The position numbers and the translations under genes were made by a program. Source: Adiantum capillus-veneris (lineage: Eukaryota > Streptophyta > Polypodiopsida > Polypodiales > Pteridaceae). From it: 64,000 nucleotides of DNA. Location: the NCBI GenBank assembly GCA_014529385.2, contig CM043954.1, positions 5,969,306-6,033,305 of the forward strand, written 5' to 3'. The notes beneath the pieces are model-generated. The model saw only the letters and a program-made list of their open reading frames with translations. It ran no database searches and had not been told where the DNA came from. Positions within the stretch are counted from its first letter, which is position 1. Each line of letters opens with the position of its first letter. Of the stretch, positions 32,211 to 43,437 are shown piece by piece.

Positions 32211-32849
32211 TGTAACAGACTTGGACACTCCAAGTCAAGAATCAATCGCGACAGCACCAAATAACCACTTCAAAACAATTCACAGATCATAATAGATTTG
32301 CACTGGCCCGGCGGAGTTCCGTGCCTAGAGATATTGGCCCCAGAGACTGGCGCCCCTTTCGGTATTTCTTTATGTATTAAATCAATGTCAAAGTACAAAG
32401 AGCGGTTAGGGTTTCACTCTCCGACTCTGCGTCCAGATGCTCTGCAGAGTGAGCCCCTCACTGCGTATTTAAAGATTACAAGGGATGCCCAAAAGCAGAG
32501 GCCCAAAAGCTTTCAAAACCAAAAGCCAAAATTTATCTCTCAAACCCTCTATAGGGTTTATAAAATAAAGCAATGGACTCTCTCTCTCCAATTTGCGTCA
32601 CCCATGGGGCTGCTTTTCAGTCCGTAAAATCCGGAAATCCGTACACTACTGCCACGTGGCATTTGCCGCTTGCTTTTAGGGTTTCCAACCACTTTAGGGT
32701 TTCAGCCAGCATTTAGGGTTAGGGTTTCCAGAAATTAGGGTTTCTGCAAATTAGGGTTTCTGGTAGAAATTAGGGTTTGCAGGAATTTTAGGGTTTTTGG
32801 CAGAAATTAGGGTTTCTGCTGTCGGTAGCCACATCATCACTTTGTGACA
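32211..32849 (-). repeat. 5' LTR of Gypsy B
   Basis: On the plus strand it runs TGTAACAGACTTGG to CACTTTGTGACA, 639 bases, matching 20918-21550 with scattered changes. The primer site adjoins at 32198-32209. Confidence 0.96.
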
Positions 32850-32854
32850 ATGAC

Positions 32855-34066
32855 AACGTGGCACAAAGCAAGAATGGCAACCATGGAGCGTGAGCGCGAG
32901 CAATTACGCTTGGAGGCCAAAGAATTTGAGCGCAAGTACGCAGAAAGAAAAACAGAATTGGATCGCAAGAACGTTGTTCATTCTTCCTCTCTCATTTCTA
33001 ATGTGCAGGCGAAGATTGAAGAGATTCGGGAAAAGGAGACTCTCTTAGTCTCTTCTTCTCCCAAGCATGACACACAGGATTTGCATGAGGATAAGCATGA
33101 TGACTTGAATGATAATGATAAGCATGATGATTTGAATGAAAATGACAAGCATGATGATTTGCATGATGATCAAGATGAGGTTTCTCACAAGCATGATGAT
33201 TTGCATGAAGATGACGTGATTGTTCTCAAGGATGATGGTTTAGTTTATACTTTATCTAGTGCAGCCACCGTCATTGCAGGTTTGATTGATCACGAAGAAC
33301 CAATCTTGGCTCTCGAGCCTAGGTCAAAGAACCCCCTTAGGAGGAACCGATCTTGGCTCTCGAGCCTAGGTCCAAAGAACCCTCACAGGAAGTACTATTT
33401 GTTCGAATGATTAGTCAGCACGCATTGTTCCAGTGTTTCATTCGTGATGCTTTCCTGTATTTTAATCATCGTCCATATGTGATCCCTTTTCCTAGGCATG
33501 ACATATTGTACGTTGAGCACGTTTCACTCATGAATGAGCACGGATGTATGCGGATTATTCATGAAAAGCTGAAAAGTATGCATTCAAGGAAGTCACGTTC
33601 CATGTCTCTTCCTTGGCACGACACAGTCGTAGAAAGAGCACAAGAAAGTATGAGCACCAAGCATGGGCATTTCCATTGTAAATTGCCACACTTTGTTCAT
33701 CTACATTGCATGCACAATCTTTTCGGAAGCCGAGATTTTTCCAGTCACTTTACATGGAATAGGTATGTTCATGTTTTTGTGTTGGAAGTGGTTTCAGGAA
33801 TTTTCAGCCATGGAGATTCTTGAAGAAGGAAGAAGCATGACTCTAGACAAAGTTGAAGCATTGAAGGAGCTACAGAAGCCTTTGTGTCGCTTTCAGCGCG
33901 GCCCAAAGAAGCAAGCATTGCAGACCTTTATGAAGTTCAAGTATTGCATGACCCACGCATCAGAGTGGGTCGGCGAAGATTCCTTTCCAAGATTCCAGAC
34001 CCTGTTGGCGATCTCCCTCGACGCCATACAGTTCGGTACCAGTACCTCACTTTGAAAAGGAGGGGA
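32855..34066 (+). pseudogene. E-family protein in EC, downstream part
   Basis: From the Gypsy B junction the frame is open to 33410: coiled coil (MEREREQLRLEAKEFERKYA), then without interruption the His-Asp repeat (DKHDDLNDNDKHDDLNENDK) and EEPILALEPRSK. This copy shows that coiled coil and His-Asp repeat belong to one protein. A frame change near 33340 leads into the C-terminal block (33353-33823: FIRDAFLYFNHRPYVIPFPR, HDILYVEHVSLMNEHGCMRI). The second frame, ending FGTSTSL (34055), and the polypurine tract GAAAAGGAGGGGA (34054-34066) follow. Confidence 0.8.
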
Positions 34067-35302
34067 TGTCATGTGACACATCCAACCCTATGTGTACGTG
34101 GACAAGCTACTTCATGACAAGGGATCAGTACTGTCAAGTCAGTCTAGAATAGGAAGTGATTTGGCACTTTTGTGAGTCTGTTCGCAGACCGTGCATGTCC
34201 AGACACTTAGATTAGATGCATATCCTCTGGTTGCAAACCGCATGACCATCAAATTCCAGTCCGATTTCATCAGTAGCATTTTTACAGTGCATAGACCTAT
34301 TTTCCCTATTTTTGACATTTTTCACTTATTATTTTTAAGTGACTTTTGTTGAAAAGTAGGTAGGGCAAATTTAGTAAGTTTGCATATAAGAAAACCTAGC
34401 ACTAGCACTTTCTGGTAGCAGAGGCAGCAGAAACAGTTTGTTCAACAGGCAACTTCTCCGCAAGACTCCCCCTCGCAACAACTTTGGCGTTTTCTCTCAC
34501 GAGAAGGCCTAGCGTTTTTGCATCAGATCAGCCAGCGTTTTTGCACTTGCAAATTCCCGGCGACAGTAGACAGCAGATCAGCCCTAGCGTTAGCAGATTC
34601 CCCAAAAGACAGCAGATTCCCAGTGTTAGCAAATTTCCACTGCAGGAACCAAATCAACCCTGGCGTTTTTTATTTGCAAATCAGCCTCGGTTTTGCAATT
34701 CCATCGCGACAGATTCAGCCCTAGAACCAGTGTTTTCAGTTTTCAGCAGTAAGTTACCGCAAAAGAAGTCCCGAACCTCGCAAATCTCACCTTCCCACAA
34801 CAAATCCTCGCCGCAAGGTCAGATCCCACGTAGTTTGCAGATTCAGCCCGGGAAATGCAGATTTCAGCATTTGCGTTTTCAGCACGTCGTCGTCGCATCG
34901 TCATCATCGACATCGACACCGACATAGAGTCAGAATTCAGCGAATAAAGATTTGCAGATTTCAGCCCTTAGAGTTTCCAAATTTCAGCCCGTCTCGTCGT
35001 CGTCCTCGTCGTCGGCAAGTCCAAGCATTGTAGAGATATGTGCAATCATAAGTAGACCGCTCTCGCCATAGAGAGTGGAGCCTTCGGAGGAGGGTTTTAC
35101 AACGTCTCTGGTGTCGTATTCTCTTCTCTATCTCTCAGTCTCATGCACGTCCATTCACAGTGTCCATTCACTTTGTTTGTGTCCATTGCACTCTCTCATT
35201 AAGAACGGAAGGCTCTCCCTATCATAAGTGAAAGGAACCTTGAGCATAGTTCGGAGCACTCATCTTGAGCAAAGTTCAACATTCAATCCGTTGCACCTTA
35301 CA
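34067..35302 (+). repeat. 3' LTR of EC
   Basis: It starts TGTCATGTGACACATCC (one base change breaks the CACGTG core) and ends CCGTTGCACCTTACA, followed by the TSD ATGAA. Confidence 0.95.
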
Positions 35303-35567
35303 ATGAAGGTGCTGAGACTGAGAGATAGAGAGAGAAGAGAATACGACACCTGAATGTTGTCAAACCCTCCTCCGAAGGCCCCACTCTCTTTTTTTGCATT
35401 GATAATATATAGAGAAGGTCACACGATGCTTGCATGACATTGGTGGGGTACTATAGGTCAAATGAAGGTGTATCTACATATTCAAGAGTTGGAACACAAA
35501 GATTCAAAGAAAACATAAGGGGGGGGGGAGAGAAAGCAAGTGAACAGATGCAACACTATACATTGTG

Positions 35568-35753
<186 letters not shown>

Positions 35754-35831
35754 GATCGTACACATACAAACGATGAAAGTGTTTCACTTCCAATTCCCAC
35801 CAACTCTGAAGCTTTCAAGCTTTGTGTTCGA

Positions 35832-35920
35832 GAGGCACCGCATACCTAGCTAGGTACGATGGAGGGCAGGGGACCAACTCCCCTAAGCCCAATTGTACCT
35901 AGCTAGGTATGCAGTGCCTC
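35832..35920. repeat. Inverted repeat with 26-base arms
   Basis: Arm 35832-35857 (GAGGCACCGCATACCTAGCT then AGGTAC) pairs with 35895-35920 with one mismatch, around a 37-base loop. Each arm contains the palindrome CCTAGCTAGG. It may be a very short foldback element. Confidence 0.85.
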
Positions 35921-37282
35921 CCTCACAAAAGCTCATGATGTTGAGGTAAATGCTAAGGGCTGAAATCTGCAAATCTTTATTTGTTGAATTCTGACTCTAT
36001 GTCGGTGACGATGTCGATGGTGACGATGCGGCGACGACGCGCTGAAAACGCAGATGCTGAAATCTGAGTTTTCCGGGCTGAATCTGTAAACCTTGCGGAA
36101 TCTGACCGTGCGGCGAGGAACTGTTGCGGGAAGGTGAGATCTACGAGGTTTGAGGTTCTACTGTGGAAACTGACTGCTGAAAACTAAAAACGCTGAGTCT
36201 AGGGCTGATTCCGTCGCGAAGATCTGCAAAAACGCTGAGGGGTCAAGCTGATGCAAAAATGCTAGGGCTGATTTGTCTTGATCTGCAAAATCGCTGCTGA
36301 TCTGCTGGTGCAAACCACTAACACTAGGCTGATCTGTCTTCTGTTGTCGCCAGGCTGCTGCAGATGCAAAAACGCTGGCTGATCTGGGTGCAAAACGCTA
36401 GACCTTCTAGCAAATGAAAAAACGCTAGGCTTGCTGGAGTCCTGCTGAGAAGGTGCCTGTTGAACTGAGTTCCTGCTGCCTCTTCTGCCAGAAAGTGCTA
36501 GCACTAGGTTTACTTATATACAAACTTAGCAAAATTGCCCTACCTCCTTTCCAACAAAAGTCGCTTAAAAATAATAAGTGAAAAATGTCAAAAATAGGGA
36601 AAATAGGTCTATGCACTGTAAAAATGCTACTGATGGGATCTGACTCGAATCTGATGGTCATGTTGTTTGCAACCAGAGGATATGCATCTAATCTAAGTGT
36701 CTGGACATACACGGTCTACGAACAGACTCACAAAAGTGCCAGATCACTTCCTATTCTAGATTGACTAGACTGAATTGAACCCTGGTCATGCTGTAGCTTG
36801 TCCACGGACACATAGGGTTGGATATGTCACGTGACACCGGAAAACGCAGATTTCAATATCTGCGTTTTCAACGTGTCGTCGTCATCGCCGTCGTCACAGA
36901 CATAGAGTCAAAATTCAGCAGATACAAGATTTGCAGATTGCAGCCATTAGCGTTTTCAAATTTCAGTCCGTCTCGTCGTCGTCGACATCGTCGGCAAGTC
37001 CAAGCATTGTAGAGATTTGTGCAATCAATAGTAGACCGCTCTCGCCATAGAGAGTGGGGCCTTCGAAGGAGGGTTTGACAACATTCTGGTGTCGTATTCT
37101 TCTCTCTATCTCTCAGTCTCAGCACCTTCATTCACAGTGTTCACCACTTTGTTTGTGTCCATTGCACTCTCTCACTAAAGGAACAGAAGACTCTCCCTTC
37201 CGTAAGTAAAAGGAACCCTTGAGCACACTTCGGAGCACTCATCTTGAGCAAAGTTCAACATTCACATCCACTGCACCTTACA

Positions 37283-38847
37283 GCTCACACAAGCCACGAA
37301 TCTCCGCATATTGAATAGGGTCAGGCACAAGCTTCTCAAGTGTCTCTATCATCCGATCCATGGCTTCATAGACTTTGTCAATGCATGGCTACAAGCTATC
37401 CACAACTCAAAGTAGGTGTAGAATGGGCTCGACCATGGCGTCAAGAGTCTTCACCTCCTCCCACCAAGTGGCGTCGTCAACCCATTCTCCGCATTTCAAC
37501 CCTGTTGTTGATGTAGACTCCAGCATGGTATGGAACTCATCACTGAGAAAGAGGTCCCTCAAGGCTCCGCCACATGTAGACAAGCGGCCTAGGATAAGCC
37601 AATTGAATTCAAATCTTGTCTCTGAATATTTGAGCAAGGACAAGTGGCTTCTCTTTGAGAACTCGTGGCGCACTTTTTGATGGTTGAGCACAAAGGTCAC
37701 AATTTGATTGGCGTCACTAATGGTGGGTGAAATCCATGACAAGCTCCCTATGTCCTTGAGGAGGTTGTTGAGGCAATGGGCCATGCAAAATGTGACATGG
37801 ATAGTGGGATACATGCCCTCAATGATAGCCGTGGCTGCCTTGTTTGACGCCTATCCATCTGGAACCATACAAAGGTCATTCTCTGGGCCGATGATCTCTA
37901 TGGTGCTTGTACAATTTCCAGCAAGCATCTCACGGCCTTGCCACTGTCGGATGCATCATGTGACTTCACAAAGTACATCTCCCCTCGAGAGTAGGCCACC
38001 ACTCCATGGATGGACCGCTTGCGGGTGTCGCTCCATCCATCTACGAGGAGAGACGCCATTGGTCTCCCACAAATCCTTTGTTGCTTGGGCCACTTGCTCC
38101 ACGGCAAGCTTCTCTTTGTCAAGGAAGGTGGTGTGAAGCCTCTCCGATGAAGGTGGCACATAAGAGGAGCCATATTTCCCTATTTTCGTAATCATGGTTC
38201 AAAAGTATGGAGACCTATCAAGACAAAAAAGAGCATGTTGTGTTAGTATGGAGACCCCATAATGAAATATAAAATGAGAGATTGCAATGTGCATAAGTCA
38301 CAATGCACACTCACCGCGAAGCATGGGAGGCAATGTGGTCATGGAAGAAGAATCGGGCAACCAACCTATCCACCTCTTCCCTCAATTTGGGATTCCAATT
38401 TTCGTTGAGGGTGCTTTGGCAATGCGCAATGGAAGCCCCCGATGTGGATGCATTTGACTTGAACGCTTGAGAGGTGGAGCCAAAGTTGGCTTGCCTTTGC
38501 TCTCGCGGTGTCGTCGTGGCGAAGGGATCAACGGCAACAAAACGGCCTATCTTGGCCACTTCGGCGACCTCATACACCGCGAGCTTCTCAAGAAGCTCCA
38601 ACCTCTTCTCGAGTGTAATGTCTGGGCAAAACTTCACCTCATGGCCGGGTTCATGAAAAAGATGGGCTCGCACTTTGTTTGCACCACCCATTCTCTTGTA
38701 CCGGCATAGCTTGCATGTCCATGGTCTTGCACCGCCACCTTGACCACGTCCGGTAGAGTCGACTTCATCCCACCATGACCATGTTTGCACGGCAGGCCTC
38801 CTTCGAGAAGAGCCGGCTTGAGAAGAGGAGTTAGCTTGAGATGACAT
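37283..38847 (-). pseudogene. hAT transposase, N-terminal and catalytic part, with intron
   Basis: The gene starts MSSQANSSSQAGSSRRRPAV at 38847. A BED-type zinc finger follows (about residues 28-75: WTCKLCRYKRMGG, then KVRAHLFHEPGHEVKFC). A 100-base intron (38215-38314) has GTGAGT at the donor and TCTTGATAG at the acceptor, and joins HASR to SPYF. A TGA follows SPYF; next come ITKIGKYGSSYVPPSSERLH and a DUF659-like region with VDGWSDTRKRSIHGVVAYS. The region HVTFCMAHCLNNLLKDIGSL and RHEFSKRSHLSLLKYSETRF is typical of plant BED-hAT transposases. It ends at the E0 insertion. Stops and frameshifts (about 37850, 37900) make it dead. Confidence 0.92.
38215..38314 (-). other. GT-AG intron of the hAT transposase gene
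   Basis: The minus strand reads CTTCGCG|GTGAGTGTGC at the donor and TTTTTTGTCTTGATAG|GTC at the acceptor, with a T-rich tract. Splicing would join the hAT frame ASR-SPYF. It is predicted only. Confidence 0.7.
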
Positions 38848-39052
38848 GATGGTGGAGAGTGTAGGTGGAGAGAGAGTAGGGGAGAGCTTGAAAGCTGAGA
38901 GGGTAGAGGAGGAAGAGAGTAGGTGGAGAGCCTTGAGGATAGAGGTGATTGTAGAGAGGAGACTCGAGGGTAGAGTCCAAGGGGAGGGTAGACCATACAG
39001 GCGAAGCTAGAGAGGAGAGGCTAGACCGTAGCGCCATAGAGCAATTGGCTTG
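38848..39052 (-). promoter_or_regulatory. hAT upstream region, GA/CT-rich
   Basis: The strand upstream of the hAT start codon is rich in GGAGAG/CTCTCC repeats (about 38858-39020) and contains no reading frame. It is a likely 5' untranslated region or promoter. A solo LTR separates it from 40253. Confidence 0.4.
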
Positions 39053-40252
39053 TGTCACGTGACACATCCAACCCTATGTGTCCGTGGACAAGCTATAGCA
39101 TGATCAGGGTTAAGTTCAGTCAAGTCAGTCTAGAATAGGAAGTGATCTGGCACTTTTGTGAGTCTGTTCGCAGACTGTGCATGTCCAGTCACTTAGTGTA
39201 GATGCATATCCTCCGGTTGCACACAGCATGATCATAAGCATTCCCATCAGAATCCTTCAGGAGAATTTTCCAGTGCATTTAGCCTATTTTACCTATTTTT
39301 GACATTTTTCACTTATTATTTTTAAGTGACTTTTGTTGGAAAGTAGGTAGGGCAAATTGAGTAAGATAAGCAAACCTAGACTAGCACTAAATGGCAGAAG
39401 AGGCAACAGGAACCAAGCTCAGCAGGCACCTTCTCAGCAAGACCGGCAAGATCCCATAGCGTTTTCAGCCAATCAAGACCAGGCTAGCGTTTTCTGCAAG
39501 CAGACAGGCCTTGGCGTTTTTACAGCAGATCATCTAGCATTTGCATCATCGCCAGCAAGTCTCGGTCCTTGGCGTTTTTGCATCAGGAGATCATCGCCCA
39601 TACCACCCCAGACCTAGCGTTTCTAGATTGCAGCCCTGGCGTTTTTCATAAGGCTTAGCGTTTCTAGATTTGCAGCAGTTAGACATGGCGATTTTCAGCA
39701 ATAAGGAACCTGCAGATTCAGCCCTAAAAGAGTAGCAGATTCACCCCAAAGATCAGCAGTTTTCAGCCCTACAGTAGATGCAGTTTTTCAATCCTAAAGA
39801 CCAGCAAAATCAGCGTTTTCCTTAGCGTTTTCGGCAACAGCAGATTTCAGCCCATAGCGTTTTTGGATAGCAGATAAAAGATTGCAGATTTCAGCCCTTA
39901 GGTCGGTGTCGTCATCCCCGTCGTCATCGTCGACATAGCCTAGACTTGCATCAGTCACATGCATTCAGTTTGTACCAGTTTGTGCAATCAATAGTAGACC
40001 ACTCTCGCCGACGAGAGTGGGGCCTTCGGAGGAGGGTTTTACAACATCTCTGGTGTCGTATTTCTCTCCTCTCTCTATCTCTCAGTCTCATACACTTGCA
40101 CGCACAATGTCCATTCACTTTGTTTGTGATCATAGCACTCTCTCATTAAGAACGGAAGGCTCTCCCTTCCATAAGAACAAAAGGAACCTTGAGCACAGTT
40201 CGGAGCACTCATCTTGAGCAAAGCGCAAACATTCATTCAGCTGCACCTTACA
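39053..40252 (+). mobile_element. E-family solo LTR upstream of hAT gene, TSD GCTTG/CCTTG
   Basis: A single LTR of 1200 bases runs from TGTCACGTGACAC to CAGCTGCACCTTACA. The flanking 5-mers are GCTTG (39048-39052) and CCTTG (40253-40257), with one mismatch. It carries the family hairpin at 39999-40020 and GCGTTTT motifs. Confidence 0.9.
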
Positions 40253-40851
40253 CCTTGAGAGTTGAGAACTTAGGTGGAGAGTTTGAGACATAGTGACCCA
40301 ACGGGTGGCTTTTATAGCCATTGGGTTGATTCAAAGTTCCACAAAATGGTTGTTGGAGTGGAATTGGTCGTTAAAAACGATCAGTTTTTCAAATTTTAAA
40401 AAAATTTGACCGTTTATTGCCATCCGTCCCTTGCTGTCCCCGGGATGTTTTGGCTACATTCCCACTTGGCATGCTGTTTTCCGTCTGTCCCCACCTGCCC
40501 ACCCGTCCCGAAACCGGGTGTCCCCCATGTCTAGGCCCCGTCCCCTATTACTATGGACCCGGAGCCAAAGAAAAGGGCATCGGAGGAGACACACTTGGTG
40601 CGGCTTGGAAGACGAAGAGACGGAGTTTGGAGTTGAAGAGAGGGATAGCACAAGGTGCAGAGCAGCTTGGGAATTGCAGACGAGTGGAACGGCTTGGAGT
40701 TTATCTATCGGCTTGGTTCATGCGGCCACCCTTGAAGTGCAAGAAGGTTTCCCCGAATTCCAAAGCTTGCAACTTCATCATGGCCCCCCCTTGCTCGAGC
40801 GTCAATGACATCAACCAAAACCAGTAAGTGGCTATGGATAGCACGTCCACC
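40253..40851. other. Probable hAT upstream and subterminal region
   Basis: No gene is supported. Between about 40425 and 40545 the motif GTCCC(C) occurs six or seven times in the same direction, and AAATTTTAAAAAAATTTGAC lies at about 40393-40412. GC-rich subterminal motif clusters are common in hAT elements, so this may be the 5' end of the element. No terminal inverted repeat could be matched, because the other end is missing. Confidence 0.35.
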
Positions 40852-40859
40852 ATCCGGTT

Positions 40860-41499
40860 CAAGGTAGTTAGGTACGTAGTGTTCCGTACAAATTCGGTTC
40901 GTAAGGTACGTAGTACAGAACGGATTGAGTTTTTAGGTACGTAAAAATTCATACTTTTTTTCACAAAGCCTAAAACTGAGAGTACTTCATACATTTATAT
41001 ATGCATTCACCAAGACTTTTAATAAAGACTAGCAAATCAACAATAGACCATTGCAAATGCCAAAAACTAGAGTCCACGACTCTAACCGAACAATGAAAAC
41101 ACAAAGCTGAGCTTAGCTAACCAAATAGTGTCAGATGTTTGTTGTCATGGTCACATAAAATTAAGAGAATCAATATAAATACATAATGAATCATCATAAT
41201 CCAAGATGAAGTCTGAAGTCCTGACTCTAATAAGTAGTAAGTACTACAAACCGCACACTGCACTCAAAGCTCGCACCTGCAAGAGAGAAGCACACACTGC
41301 ACTGTACCTATTCTCTGTTAAAACCAATCGCTCTCAGCTGCAGCAAGGCGTTTTTCAAAAAGAGAGGCCTAATCGGCTGAAATAGAGCAACCCCACCAAA
41401 AAAAAAAAACGTATACGAAATGTATCTGTACGTACTGAACCGTACTGTACGGATGTACGGTATGGATAGAATCCGTACGTACATACGGATGCAACCTTG
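40860..41499. mobile_element. hAT-type MITE, copy 2, TSD ATCCGGTT/ATCCAATT
   Basis: This copy of the element at 23360-24002 has the same ends (CAAGGTAGTTAGGTAC, GGATGCAACCTTG) and the same internal order over 640 bases. The flanking 8-mers match at six of eight positions (40852-40859 and 41500-41507), fitting an older insertion. Confidence 0.9.
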
Positions 41500-41507
41500 A
41501 TCCAATT

Positions 41508-42179
41508 AGCAGCCTATGCATTGAGAAAGTCTCAAGGAAACAGGCAAATTGTTTGCTCGAGATTGTGAGGCCAAAAGCAAACGAGTTCGCTAGTGGACAC
41601 AAGCATAGGCAAGCTTGACAAGGATGGCAGTACCAGTACTCAGTACTTAGTTAGTTGCCTCGGTACCAATGAGGTCAAACAACTCTTGTTATAAATGTGA
41701 CACGACGCTTTGTTTCGCTCGGGAGTTTGAAGCCAAAGGTAAAAGCACGAATTCACAGATAGACAAAGACAAAGGCAAGCTAGACAGAGATTACGGTAAT
41801 AAAGATTTGTTAGAGGAGATCGGCATGGCACACGTGGCGGCGGCCACAGTGACCTCGACGTCAAATTTCTAGTCAAATGACAGTTGTCACCACTAGCTTC
41901 ATCCAGAGAGAGGCTTGTGAGTGGCAAAGAGGGGCAAGCAATACTCCCTATAATTAATTTGGACCCTTGTGTTGGAGTTCAAGTTATCGGTGTTTGGACC
42001 CGTAGGTCGGAGTTCAAGGCACATGCATCTGGCAGGGAGCCAATCAGACGTATCTAAAACACTATGGATGAGTGCATCAATCCATTGTTGTTGGTCGGAT
42101 TATGGACAAGATGTGTTCCACAGTTCATTATCTAGGAGTATTCTATTTCAGACGTAAAGTGTTCACATTTAACGAATGG
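41508..42179. other. No gene seen
   Basis: The sequence has short open frames without family likeness. It has no clear repeat structure that I could match elsewhere in the window. Confidence 0.5.
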
Positions 42180-42566
42180 GGATTCTTGGACATAATGTGG
42201 TGTACAGTTCAAAGTTTCTAAAAGGCAACAGATGCTCAAGAGGGCATTTTCAGGTACAAAGTTGAGGGTAGCAAATCCGAGGTGTATCGAACATTACCGG
42301 TGTTGCTAGGGTATCCATGGTAGGTTCTTGATCGACTTGGTCTCACTATAGATGTCCACTATGAGCTACAGAGAGGGTGTTAGAGTTTTGGCATCTCAAG
42401 TGAACTACCCAATGTGATCCCATTATTTAGTTTGGCTTTTAGGTATTTATTTTACGTATTTGTCAAAGTTTGGGTAGGGCAATTTACTGAGGTTGCTATA
42501 TAAGCAAACCCTTGCCTCCATTGTATACACATTTAGTTATCCATTGCCAAGGTTGATTGGTTTATG

Positions 42567-42568
<2 letters not shown>
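42180..42568 (+). other. Possible Gypsy remnant: protease-like end and LTR promoter block
   Basis: The bases at about 42290-42375 can be read as VLLGYPW and LGLTIDVHYELQ, like the end of a Gypsy protease. A purine run and TGTTAGAGTTTTGG (42379 onwards) could be an LTR start. Then comes TTTGGGTAGGGCAATTT, followed by TGCTATATAAGCAAACCC (about 42469-42510), close to the promoter block of the E-family LTRs. The block is interrupted by the TC/TA tract. Evidence is weak. Confidence 0.35.
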
Positions 42569-42665
<97 letters not shown>

Positions 42666-42714
42666 ATATATATATATATATATATCTATATATATGTATG
42701 TAGATATATACATG

Positions 42715-42809
<95 letters not shown>
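42569..42809. repeat. Microsatellite (TC)n then TA-rich array
   Basis: About 40 bases of TC are followed by about 200 bases of TA with occasional C or G. The LTR of Gypsy F begins at its last T. Confidence 0.98.
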
Positions 42810-42812
<3 letters not shown>

Positions 42813-43380
42813 CACAAAGTGATGACGTGGCGGACAGCAGAAACCCTAATTTCTGCCAGAAACCCTAAAATTCCTGCAAACCCTAATTTTTGCCAAAAAC
42901 CCTAAATTCCGAAAATCGCGGAGGCGGATTATTAAAAAAATATATATTATTTTTTTTTTGGAAAATGATGAGCGACGCGAATCTTGCTTTTGCTTTTTTT
43001 TTTTTTTTTTTTAAAGAGAAAAGACTCTCTAAGAGAGAGAGAGAACTGATGCTTTTGATTTTAAAAGCTTTTGGGGCTCTGCTTTTGGGCATCCCTTGTA
43101 ACCTTTAAATTAGTGGTGAGGACCTCACTTCTCAGAGCATCTGGACGCAGAGTCTGAGAGTGAAACCCTAACCGCTCTCTTGTACTTTGATGATTGATTA
43201 ATATAAAAAGAAATACCGAAAGGGGCGCCAGTCTTTGGGGCCAATATCTCTAGGCACGGAACTCCGCCGGGCCAGTGCAAATCTATTGTGATCTGTGAAT
43301 TGTTTTGAAGTGGTTATTTGGTGCTGTCGCGGTTGATTCTTGACTTGGAGTGTCCAAGTCTGTTACAGTGGTATCAGAGC
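42810..43380 (+). repeat. 5' LTR and primer site of Gypsy F
   Basis: The LTR runs TGTCACAAAGTGATGACG to CCAAGTCTGTTACA (558 bases). It has AAACCCTAA motifs (about 42841-42905), a 20-base T-run near 42996 and the block AAAGAAATACCGAAAGGGGC (about 43207-43226). TGGTATCAGAGC begins at 43369. Confidence 0.95.
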
Positions 43381-43437
43381 ACGGCCGATTTCTCTTCTAC
43401 AGGAAATCCGATCCCCGAATTTTTTTCCGTGGCACCT

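Larger units (their letters stand above)
20918..32849 (-). mobile_element. Ty3/Gypsy chromovirus B, minus strand, TSD ATGAC
   Basis: LTRs are 20918-21550 (3') and 32211-32849 (5'), flanked by ATGAC at 20913-20917 and 32850-32854. The primer site (GCTCTGATACCA on plus, 32198-32209) is the methionine-initiator type. The polypurine tract (TACCCCCCTCTTG on plus, 21551-21563) adjoins the 3' LTR. Gag, protease, RT, RNase H, integrase and chromodomain all survive in pieces. ED and a hAT MITE are nested in it. It inserted into the internal region of EC. Confidence 0.97.
19004..35302 (+). mobile_element. EC: E-family element, plus strand, TSD ATGAA
   Basis: The 5' LTR is 19004-20245, the internal region 20246-20917 plus 32855-34066, and the 3' LTR 34067-35302. 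Perfect duplications ATGAA lie at 18999-19003 and 35303-35307. It inserted into the 5' LTR of EA; removing it restores GTGAATGAAGGTGCT as in the other EA LTR. Gypsy B interrupts its internal region. Confidence 0.96.

Noticed and set aside
36837-39052. hAT fragment captured between two E-family LTRs as a gene-carrying retrotransposon
   Set aside because: The two LTRs have separate duplications at their own ends, and the hAT frame continues outside them, so each is an independent solo LTR insertion.
40417-40827. Open frame of 136 codons upstream of the MITE
   Set aside because: An overlapping frame of similar length is also open, composition is GC-rich and repeated, and no family likeness was seen.
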